The notes under the pieces were generated by a model. The model saw only the letters and a list, made by a program, of their open reading frames with translations, was not told the DNA's origin and made no database searches. A program made the translations under genes and the position numbers. From positions 51,606,758-51,670,757 of the forward strand of contig OX485805.1 in NCBI GenBank assembly GCA_950295325.1: a DNA stretch of 64,000 nt, written 5' to 3'. This DNA is from Polytrichum commune (lineage: Eukaryota; Streptophyta; Polytrichopsida; Polytrichales; Polytrichaceae). This document shows, piece after piece, positions 49,206 to 58,626 of the stretch (its first letter is position 1; each line of letters starts with the position of its first letter).

Positions 49206-49694
49206 ATGGACACCTCGAAGTCGGTCAAGACGTTCTACGAGGCACACGCAGTGGTAGGGAAGGGAGGAATCTGGGACCCAAAGACAGAGAACTACTACTA
49301 CCTCGACATCACGGGGATGACCCTCTTCAAGCTCCACATTCCGACTATGGAAAGGAAGGATTGGCATGCAGGCACACAGGTGGGCACCATGGCTCTAATT
49401 GAAGGCGGAGAAGGGCTTGTGCTGGCCATTGAGGATGGGTTTGCAATCTTTAGCTTCAAGGAAGAGAAGCTCCATGTGGTTGCAACACCCTATGGGGTTA
49501 ACACCGGACGGCGTATGAACGATGGAGTGTGTGACTCCAAGGGCAGGTTCTGGGCCAGACGACTCTTCAAGACCGATGAAAGTAAGTTGGGTGAGGTTTA
49601 CCGTCTCGAGAATGACGATAAGATTGCTACGAAGGTGATCGACAACATTTGCTGCACTAATGGTCTCTTGTGGAGCCCTGACAATAAACTTATG
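49206..49694 (+). pseudogene. SMP-30/gluconolactonase-like gene, N-terminal part only
   Basis: An ATG-started frame covering about the first 163 residues of an SMP-30/regucalcin-type six-bladed beta-propeller (full family length about 290-310). Visible family motifs are NYYYLDITG, RRMNDGVCDSKGRFWA and CTNGLLWSPDNKLM. The Asn of MND and the Asn of TNG, both metal/substrate ligands in the family, are present. The first metal-binding Glu of the usual GEGP-W segment is replaced: the text reads VGKGGIWDP. WAGT is changed to WARR. The frame runs into GTAAGT at 49,695, which could be a splice donor. No C-terminal half is seen before the transposon at 51 kb. Either a truncated pseudogene or a first exon cut off by insertions. 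Confidence 0.75.
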
Positions 49695-49897
49695 TAAGTC
49701 CCAAGCTTCACCTTTTTCCAGTAAGGGATCTGAACTTACTATCCCCAATAACTTCTCGAGCACTGATTGGAGGTGGGAGGGGGTGATTGGACCTCCATCC
49801 CTTAAGTTCGAGATGGCAGAAACATTACCCGCATTGATTGACAACATATAACCTATTGGACTTGGAAACATTAGGATCTCATCAAATGAATGAAAAA

Positions 49898-50305
49898 TTA
49901 GGGTTTGGGGGAGAAAACCTGGATTGGAGAGGTTTTGTCCGCTTCTCCATCATCCCCCTCTCTCTTGCTATCCTCCTTGGCATGATGCTTGCCATCCTCC
50001 TCTTCATCCTCCTCGCCCTCTCCTCCACTTTCTTCTTCTTCTTCTTCTTCTTGCTCCTCCTCCTCCTCCCTCAATTGGCTACCCTCATTGTCATCTTTGT
50101 CTTCATCTTCTTTCTCCTTGTCCTCTTTTATTTGGCCTTCCTCAACTACCTCCAATGTCACCTCATGTATGTTCCCGACTTGTTTCTCCTTGGCCACTCC
50201 GATTGGTCTCCGCATTGATCTGCAGCATGGCAACAACGGTGGTCGGGGAGAAGTGGCGGTGAGAGGTATTGTGGTGCTACCCCTCCCATTAGCCTTCTTT
50301 GCCAT
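49898..50305 (-). CDS. questionable low-complexity acidic ORF
   Basis: A 135-aa frame from ATG at 50,305, dominated by Glu/Asp/Lys (EEEEEQEEEEEEES in the middle), generated by CTT/CTC-rich DNA at about 50,030-50,075. No domain. It could be a disordered tail of element C's minus-strand gene or a by-product of the microsatellite. Confidence 0.2.
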   Translation of the reverse strand: MAKKANGRGSTTIPLTATSPRPPLLPCCRSMRRPIGVAKEKQVGNIHEVTLEVVEEGQIKEDKEKEDEDKDDNEGSQLREEEEEQEEEEEEESGGEGEEDEEEDGKHHAKEDSKREGDDGEADKTSPIQVFSPKP

Positions 50306-50540
50306 CGAGTGAGGCCGTATGGAATGAGAACCCGTTCCAAACCCTAAACTCAATAACCAATGAGATTCTACTTCCACTCTAGGCAATGACTAGGAAATTA
50401 ACATTCAATACATATTAGGTCAAAATATTACTTCTAGTGTGGGTTGGGACTCCACTTCTTCTTCAATGTCTTGGATATCAAGCCTCGTTTCACTTATAAT
50501 TTCCACATCCTCATGTACATAGATGTCAGGTTGTTCCGTA

Positions 50541-50759
50541 TCAATCCCATCTTTGAGGTCCGAGGTCCGTATCTTCAAATGTTAGAGTTCGTGTCGTCGC
50601 ACATATGCCATGTTTTGTAATTCTAGTCAAATTCTTCCCCATCCTCGACCGCTCTAATGTTTTCCGCGTTGAATACTTGGAAGATCCTTTCCGTTTGCGT
50701 TTCTTCAAGGGAGTTGAGAACTGTGAATGTGCGGACACATCTTCGTTGAGCATTTGCAC
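50541..50759 (-). pseudogene. small basic/acidic ORF of element C (decayed)
   Basis: An ATG frame of 72 aa with STPLKKRKRKGSS, followed by an acidic stretch that continues in another frame (DGIDTEQPDIYVHEDVE). Composition, orientation and position resemble the 86-aa ORF of element B (57,844-58,104, TPVRPKRRSRK then acidic). Sequence identity is weak. Confidence 0.3.
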
Positions 50760-50990
50760 AAATCAAATTGGAAATTAATTTGCAAAACAAATAGAAATTG
50801 AACATCTCATGTTTGATTGTTGTTTTGCTTCAAGAATGATTGTCCCTCTTCCACATCCATGTATATTTAATGTCATCATATAGCATAGCAACAACAACGA
50901 CAATAATGTGCCGTAACTATTAGAATCTTAGGGTTTCACGTTTTCATACGTCATAGCTTATTTTTGGCCGTCACACATTTTGAATTTGTG

Positions 50991-50998
50991 TATAAATA
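50991..50998 (+). promoter_or_regulatory. TATA box of the element C transposase gene
   Basis: TATAAATA immediately left of the element B target duplication. Removing element B would place it about 0.28 kb upstream of the transposase ATG at 63,020. Confidence 0.4.
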
Positions 50999-50999
50999 C

Positions 51000-51009
51000 A
51001 TTGTATGTG
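51000..51009. repeat. target-site duplication of element B, left
   Basis: ATTGTATGTG; the flanking match extends to 12 bp (CATTGTATGTGG). Confidence 0.85.
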
Positions 51010-51178
51010 GGGGAGTGCTATCTTATAAGCGGTGAGCAATGAGCAGTGAGGAAGATGAAAATTTTGGTAATAGGGCCACCAATATCCTATAACCGTGGAA
51101 TTGTGGCCTTAAAAATGATGATTTTAGGGTTTAGTAATAAGAGGGTTGAGAAGGATAAACAACATGAAGTCCAAAAAT

Positions 51179-54100
51179 TTATTCATCAGTAGTAGCACTA
51201 GACATGAAACTATCTTTTGCCTCATCATCTATATATATTCGAGCACCTTTGCATTGCGAATTGATTTTGGAACTATAGAAAGATTCTTCATTTGGATCCG
51301 AATCTTCAAGATTCAACATTGCAATTGCAACATTCTCGGCATATGATGGGAGACGCGGGCTACGGCTTGGACTTCGTAGGAATTGTCTATGTGCCCAAAA
51401 CGGGAGACATGTCCTCTTTCCAATCGTATTCCTGAAATCAAATCGATGAAACATGTAAATAATGTGAAAAATAAAAATGAACCAATGAATTGAATGAAAC
51501 GAATGAATTGAATAAAAATTTATTGTATTAAAATTTACTTACACTCAAATTCAAGCATCTCCTCATCCGAGAGGTCATCATCTTCTTTTGTGAGATCTTG
51601 TATATTCTCCTTAGATGACCCCTCTTTCAAAACGTTTTCCAAAAGCGGTTTCAATATGTGCTCAAACATGTCATTATCACCCTCAAATGCAAGAAGATGT
51701 CTACCACATGCGCGTGTTGCTAGGATAGAAGCTCCAGTGGAACATGTCAAATCAACAACGCGTCCATTCGATGGTGTAAGCAATTCAATAAGATCTTGAA
51801 AAAAAACGCGGCGATTTTTTATATGGCCCCCTCCAAGGTCTTCCCGATTTTTGAAGAAGCATGTTTTTTTCATCCACAAAATTGAAAAGCAAGTTTTTGC
51901 TTTTCAATCCAGTGCCCAAAAAAATGGAGTTTGGTTGTCTCGTGGATTTTGTGGTAGTAAAATCCCTTACCAAGACATGAGCCATAAATGCCGGAGTCTA
52001 CAAAAAAAAGTAAATTGTGTTAAAACTATATATAATGCAAATAACACCAAAATAATTAAATAGAAACAATTGTGATGTGTTATACTTACGGTGTAGGTTG
52101 GAGACTCCGGATCCTTGAACACCATGTACGAATTGAGGCAAATAAAAGGCCTAAGAACTTTCATGTTGCCGTTGTGTAAGGTTGAATTCAAAACCTTATT
52201 GGTTTGCATATCGATAGTAGAAAATACTATGAGGACGCCATCATCAGACAAGATGGATTTGCACAAGGACATTGTTACAACCATCCAGTTCTTGTCATAT
52301 TTATTCCAAAGAGGAATTTTAGCAGGTCTATTGGAGAGGTTGAAGTCAAGACCGTCGGGAAATTAGAGAAAAACCAAGTCAACGGCAAAGGGAGTCGGAC
52401 TTCCCATGACATGAAATTCGCGATTGTCATTGAACTGAAATACCACAACATATCACAATATAAAACACAAAATAAAACCCAAATGAAAATAAGAACATTA
52501 GAGAAAATACCAAAACAATAATACTTACGTTTTCAATAAATTCCCGCCCTTGGATCCACTCAGGGGGGCCTACATCCACCCCTTCAGACTTGTTCTTGAC
52601 AGCAGTAGATCGAGCAAATGAGAGCGTGAGAAATTTCTTCAGTATGAATAACTATTTTCTCAAAATATCCGTTGGCGCACGATGAATAGCGTCATAGGTG
52701 CTGAAGTAATGAAATTCCAATACATCGCACCCAGACTTTGAACTTTCGCCTCCAAGTGGATTCTTATCCAAATCATTGGAAAGAACAAGCAATTCTTCAT
52801 GTTGTGAAATTTCCGATTGACCTTGTATTTTGGTTTCAGGAACATGTTTCCTCTTACGACGTTTTGTCTCTTTTGGTTTTGGCTCTCTAAGTTTAAGCAA
52901 CACAATTTGTGCTTGCAAAATTGCAGTATCACGAGGATCCACATTTTTAGCATCATTTATTTGACGGATTGTCTTCTCACTTGACGGACATGCATCCTTA
53001 GGACAATCAAGATACCAACCACAATCTTCATAGTGTGGGAGCGACCAATCCAAACAAATCTCAATAGTGAACATGCATGAATCTTCTGCACCAGTATCAC
53101 GCCAATTTGGGAAAAAACGAGATTCCCCTATAACGCATTTATGTGGAATCAAAACATATCGAAAATACCTACACACAAAAATATTGTAAGTCAAATATTC
53201 TATGACAATTTGACAAATAAAATCAAAAAAATCAAAAAAATAATAAGATTAGGTTCTACCTGTATAATACACGTTTCATAGCAAGATCAATATTAGGTTG
53301 CTCATCCCTACCGTTGTGTTTTTTAACTTTTTCGCTTTGGAATTCACGATAGAATATTGAATTGAAAACCGCAAACTTCCAGGTTTGGATATACTCGGAG
53401 AGAGTAGGCACATCTGCAGGCAACTGAAGAGGATATGAAAGAATATTTTGAAGCTTTTCGATAGCATTTTTTTCCAACTGTGCCCAATATATAGACTTTG
53501 ATAACCAATCATCAAGTGCAGAATCAGAAAAGAGCAATTTCGGGAAATGCGATGCATCTTTGTCAAATTTATTGCCATTCCAAAGCTTGAGCCATCCAAC
53601 TTTGACTTCTGCATCCACATTACTGACAGCAACACGATGAAGTTTTTCTTGTAGCATTTCAAGCACCGAAAATGAAACCCAATGGTGCTTAACTTCTTCA
53701 AGGAAAGCAGAGGTAAGGTTGATGTCAGCAATCGCTAGTTGTTTCGTAAAACTAGAAGATAACATTGCACGTTTTTTGTTGATAGCTGCGGACATTGTTT
53801 TTGAAACTCCGTCTGATGTCCGTTCAAAAGGATGAGTTTCATTGTACTGGTTGAGAGCAATATCGCTAGCCTCAGCAAGTTTTTGCTGAAAAATCAAACA
53901 AAAGTCAATATTTATAAGTACATATAGATGTAATATAAAATGAAGATGAATAAACATAAGGCACATATTAGCAATGGTAGAAGAACTTACACTGTACATT
54001 TAATCCAAAAAAATTGGTCGTGTAAAAGAATATCAAGTATCGACGGACTTCTCCTCACATCGTTTATAACTCTTTGGATCCAGTTGCTTTCTAAAGGAGG

Positions 54101-54994
54101 TCAAAGGCATGGTGCCAATACTTTGCATCCGATATAAAGTATGCACCGAGTTGGTGGATACGTGAAAATTTTCGGTTGACCTAAAAAAACATTAAATTGA
54201 TTAGATTCATGATGATATAATTTGGAAAACAAAATATAAACTAGAAATAAGTGTAAAAAATAGGTAAGAACATTACTTGTTGATGTCATGCATAGCAGTC
54301 AACAAACTTGGAATGTCGTCAGGCTCGGGCGCAAAAATGATAGAATCCACAAAGACATGACGTTCATAATCTTCAGTATATACGCGGTCAATATAATCTC
54401 TCCAAGCAAAAAATCTGTGATTTCCATTCCATATGAAAAACATTTTGTTCTTGTATGACGTCAATGACAAATCTGTATCCAATTGAGATTCAAACAGGGC
54501 ATTGGCTTGAGCCCAATTTGGGCTCCAAGATGCACGAACCTCATTATCCACGAATTGAAAGTTTCCTTTAGAATCGGTGGCCGATATATAAAACACATGG
54601 TCACCATCACGATAACCATTGAAAAAATCAGCCTCCAATTTAGTAATGTCACCCTTCAAAGCAGGACGCACAATCGGCATAGGAACCATGCGACATAAGG
54701 GTACACGCAAGCGAGCATTAGGTCCAGCACGGATTGACAAAATTATGGAAGTGGAATTGACCTTTCGTTTGTTCGTAAGCTCCCACACTTTCTCTTGATA
54801 AGTTTTATTGTCACCATCATTATCTTCATCCGAGTCAAAATCATCGAGGGATTCATTTATTTTTTCTTTTTTTTATTATGAAGATTTGACGATATGTTCT
54901 GATGATGATGAACTTGTTGAGATGGACGATCTTGAGTTGAATGCATTGTGGAATCATCATCAGTAGAAATAGGAGTCGTTCTCTCCAAATCCAT
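51179..54994 (-). pseudogene. ParB-like/DNA amino-methyltransferase-like gene, copy B
   Basis: Multi-exon gene from a plausible ATG at 54,994 (MDLERTTPISTDDDS) to a TGA at 51,179. The N-terminal region has DGDHVFYIS and MFFIWNGNHRFFAW (ParB-like GNHR at 54,425-54,414). The middle exon (53,256-53,920) is helical. A further exon carries a KRRKRKH basic patch. The C-terminus has FPDG (possible catalytic loop, about 52,355), then RVVDLTCSTGAS (SAM motif I, about 51,760-51,727) and GRHLLAFEGD. The permuted order is that of beta-class N4/N6 methylases. A GTAAGT donor at 51,540 joins a last exon whose NTIGK and SYAENVAIA match copy A. Breaks: TGA at 54,035-54,033 (a Trp in copy A), TAA at 54,002-54,000, TAA at 52,365-52,363 in the catalytic loop, and a frame change in an A-run near 54,875. 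Confidence 0.7.
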
Positions 54995-55254
54995 TGATTG
55001 GTCCTAAAACAAATGAAATAAGTTTCATAAATATTTCAAAACCAGTAGCAACACATTAGCAATAACATTACAAAAACAACAACAATAACAACAGAATATT
55101 ACGAACACAAGGAAGAATGACAAAAATTATTCTAGACACTGCCATTTGCACCTTTAAATATTGTACGATTAGGATGGCCGCTCATCCCAAAACTACAAGG
55201 GCAGACCCTGTGCGTTAATGCACAAGGTCAGTGTGTCCAATTATAGATCTACCA

Positions 55255-55530
55255 AAGTTGGGCGCGAGGTTTGGGTCGAACGACCCAAACTGTCCACACG
55301 GTTTCGATCGAGCGACCCAAACCGCCTACAACCAGTTTGGGTCGAACGACCCAAACTTTCTGCGCGTGATTTGGGTTGCTCGACCCAAACTGTGAGCGTG
55401 GTTTGGGTCGTTTGATCCAAACTAGGCAGACAGTCTGGGTCGAGCGACGCAAACCATGCTCATAGTTTGGGTCGTTCAACCCGAACCATGCTCACAGTTT
55501 GGGTCGAACGACCCAAACTGTCCGCAATTT
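55255..55530. repeat. array of 18-22 bp palindromes, TTGGGTCG(A/T)(A/T)CGACCCAA
   Basis: At least seven full or degenerate copies of TTGGGTCGAACGACCCAA and variants (TCGTTTGATCC, TTGCTCGACCC), separated by unrelated 10-20 bp spacers. They lie in the upstream region of methyltransferase copy B. Two perfect copies recur at 60,919 and 60,949 inside the transposase gene. Confidence 0.9.
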
Positions 55531-55739
55531 ACGCCTGATTATGCGCAATTACCCAGTCATCACGAAAGTGCAAACAAACCTTGTACTGCACCTGTAGATG
55601 AGAGAGCTTGCAGCGACGAGCTCAAGTCCGACAGATGAGAGAAAAAAGACTGAATGCTTTGGGGGTGTGGCAATTTATACTACTCGTCCCTGCAGTCATA
55701 TTTAGCGTGGCTCTTCGTGGCCCCGCATAGCCGCTAGAA

Positions 55740-55905
55740 AGTTGTCAGCTTAGACCCTGTGCGTTAATGCACAGGGTCTACTAGCCCAACTTTGCGAAGC
55801 CTCTAGCTAGGCAAGTAGACCCTGTGCGTTAAACGCACAGGGTCTGCGCTGGCAACTTTGAGGGCACTGTGCGTTAGCGCATACACCCTGTGCGTTAAAG
55901 CACAG
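55740..55905. repeat. cluster of CTGTGCGTTAACGCACAG-type palindromes
   Basis: GACCCTGTGCGTTAATGCAC and variants occur about four times here, and once at 55,203. Each is a near-perfect palindrome around GTTAA(T/C). Spacers differ. Confidence 0.85.
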
Positions 55906-56339
55906 GGCTGAGACATGAATTTGATTTTTTTTTAAAGTCTGGAATTGGTAGATTTGCCAAAACTTGTAAAATCTGGAAAAAATGCTAATGGGGTCTAAAA
56001 AAACAAAAATATGCTATATTATCTAAATCTCCGTAGCTACAAATTCTTCTCATATTTTATTCTGGTTTGAAATCATTTTTTTTTTCTCATTCTTCTATCT
56101 ATTTCCTTGTTTTGGGCCACCTCGTAGATTTTGGGTTTCGGGACGACAAAAAAAATTATGTTATTTTGTGTCATTTTCTAGCTCCTATAACGTATTGCAT
56201 GAATACTTGAGTAGACATATTTCTCATTTCTTGCATTCTAACCCCGTTTTGAATAGTTTTTTTGCTCCTACGCTCTGAACATCGATTTAAATTCATACAA
56301 TAGATATTTGTTTTACTTTTAGGCTCTCCTAGTCGTTTT

Positions 56340-56720
56340 CTCTCCCAACTTTTGGCCTTTCTAAGTTGCTATTACAAACCCTATGCGTTAACGCACATGG
56401 TTTCTCCTCCCAACTTTTTGCCTCCTAAGTTGCTCTTACAAACCCTGTGCGTTAACGCACAGGGTTTCTCCTCCCAACTTTTGGCCTTCCTAAGTTGCTA
56501 TTACAAACCCTGTGCGTTAACGCACAGGGTTTTAGCTCCCAACTTTTGGCCTCCCTAAGTTGCTCTTATAAATCCTGTGCGTTAACGTACAGGGTTTTAC
56601 CTCCCAACTTCTCGCCTCCTAAGTTGCTTTTATAAACCCTGTACGTTCTCCTCCTGACTTCTAGCCTTCCTAAATTTCTGTTATATACCATATGCTGCTG
56701 TGCATTAACGTATAGGGTTT
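56340..56720. repeat. tandem repeat, 65 bp unit carrying the CTGTGCGTTAACGCACAG palindrome
   Basis: The GTTAAC centre recurs at 56,387, 56,451, 56,516 and 56,581 (periods 64-65 bp), with degenerate fifth and sixth units. Each unit includes CCCAACTTTTGGCC and AAGTTGCT between palindromes. Confidence 0.93.
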
Positions 56721-56762
56721 CTCCTCTCCAATTTATAACCTCTATAAATTGCTACTACATGA

Positions 56763-57735
56763 TGTCGCGCACCTCTCCATGAGGAGTGCCCGAAACACCA
56801 TGGGCACAAGGGGGACCCCGGAGTGACACCCGGGACTTGTGGCGCCGTTGGTGAGAGGGCCCAAGTGATCCTAGTGTGGGTGAGGGCCCCGGGCGTTGGG
56901 AACGCCTCCCACCCACGAAGACTAGGAGGCACAAGGGCAAGGCCATGAGCTATGCGTAGCTCATGGCGTGGTGATTCTAGAATGCTCAAGAACACCTCAA
57001 TCGGAGGTGTGAGCTAGGAGTTATGGCCATTTGAGTGGGGCGCTGTCCCGGGACAGCGCCCTGGTACAGCAGTGCCTGGGAGGGATTCCCGGGACTGCCA
57101 AGGTTCAAACAGGCATAACTTCCTCAAGACTTGCTCGAATGGAGCAAGTGAGGAGTCCATCGGCATCTACGTGAAGCGTAGATGAGGATGGAGTGGTTGG
57201 TTGTTATGATCAGACATCATACAAGGAAGTTATGATGGTCTGAAGCTGCTGGGGGGTTCTAGGCCCAGCAGCTAAAGGAAAATGTCCACTTGGCCCCAAC
57301 TCTTGGTAGGGAGACAAGAGGTTGGTTGACGGTGGGGTAGGGGCCCCGCGTGAAGTCCTAGAGGCTTATATGGGTGAGGTGGTGTGGCCTCACCCACCCG
57401 AGGCCGAACGGCAAGGCCTCCATGGGCTTTGGCCTATTGTGAGGCCATAGTTGCCTAGTATGCTTCGGGTTGTTGTAGTGTTGCTCCGGCAACGCGATGA
57501 TCAACATAGGATTGGACTTCCATGGATGGAAGTCCACATTGGGGAAATGGGTTACCGATTAAGGGGTGAGTCCCGAAAGCAAAGTAGGAGGGTTGGTTCC
57601 CTCCTATGAACTATTGGTCCGGGGTAAGAGGAGCTATCCATTAGCATGGCGGAATGCGAATGGTTAGCGCTCGTAACCTTTGCTAGAAACGAAAATTGGC
57701 AAGATGGTCAAGGAGGGCTAGCAAGGGTTGCGACA
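56763..57735. mobile_element. solo LTR, 973 bp, with 5 bp target duplication
   Basis: Begins TGTCGCGCACC and ends GGTTGCGACA, giving TGTCGC/GCGACA inverted ends of the TG...CA type. CATGA occurs directly on both sides (56,758-62 and 57,736-40). It is markedly GC-richer than its surroundings and has no coding domain. The arrangement is that left when a complete LTR retrotransposon recombines between its LTRs. Confidence 0.9.
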
Positions 57736-57843
57736 CATGACATGTGAATGAACGTACAAGGTTCTCCGTGCTAACTTACAACTTATGCACTATCAAATTA
57801 TGTGAACGTTGAACTGACTTATCTTTTTGTTTGTCGTCTTCTT

Positions 57844-58104
57844 TTAACTCGTCTTCAATTCGGACTCTGATATACGATCGTCTACATCTTCTTTGCTCTT
57901 TGCACCTTCATCATCCTCCATTGCATCAAAATCCAGTGTCTTCACAGTTTCTTCTACCGTACTCAACAAGTTTCTTTTCCCTTCCTTATTTGCATTCTTC
58001 TTTCCTACACTCAGTCTGAACCTCTTTTTCTCGGAAGTGAAATACAAAGTTTTTCTACTTCTTCTCTTCGGCCTCACGGGCGTTCTCTCTACATCGTCCA
58101 CCAT
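57844..58104 (-). CDS. small basic/acidic ORF of element B, unknown function
   Basis: 86 aa from ATG at 58,104 (MVDDVERTPVRPKRRSRKTL): a Lys/Arg-rich N-terminal half, then an acidic C-terminal half (DFDAMEDDEGAKSKEDVDD). Likely disordered and possibly nuclear. It is transcribed, if at all, divergently from the transposase, whose ATG is 523 bp away. It lies on the same strand as the methyltransferase-like gene, so it could also be a separate first exon of it. A similar ORF lies in element C. No known family recognised. Confidence 0.4.
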   Translation of the reverse strand: MVDDVERTPVRPKRRSRKTLYFTSEKKRFRLSVGKKNANKEGKRNLLSTVEETVKTLDFDAMEDDEGAKSKEDVDDRISESELKTS

Positions 58105-58626
58105 CGTTGGTGTCTATGATATGTTTTCTATCAAGTACTATCATTTATTCTTCCAATGTATCTATGTCACAAAATCCGGCGTATATTAGGATCGCATATT
58201 GTAATTAGCGTTCAATGAACGAGATATTTCGACGCGTTTGTCATTATATGTTTATTTTTGTTTTATCCGCCAAAATTTTCTGACATCTACTTTGTTCTAT
58301 TCATAATGATCAATAATTTATTTTTCCAACCAATTTTAATTCTTTCTACATCTACGTCAGTCCACACATATATATTTTAAATTTCTACCAATACTTTTAG
58401 TATTTGATGTCATTTTGTGTATATCCTGCTCGTAAATATTCTCTGACTATTATTGTGTTATGTCCACTTCTGTATTATTAGATGCTATGTATCACACGCT
58501 TTCATCTCCATTCATTATTGTATCACACGTTTTCATTTCTATTCATTTCCTCACACAACTCTATACAAAAACAACATTCACCCCATATTTTTGTGATGTG
58601 TTGTTCATATGTTCTTTTGATTTTCT

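Noticed and set aside
55740-56720. CRISPR-like array of palindromic repeats
   Set aside because: The 65 bp units are whole-unit tandem repeats with near-identical spacers, in a plant transposon. There are no cas genes and no unique spacers.
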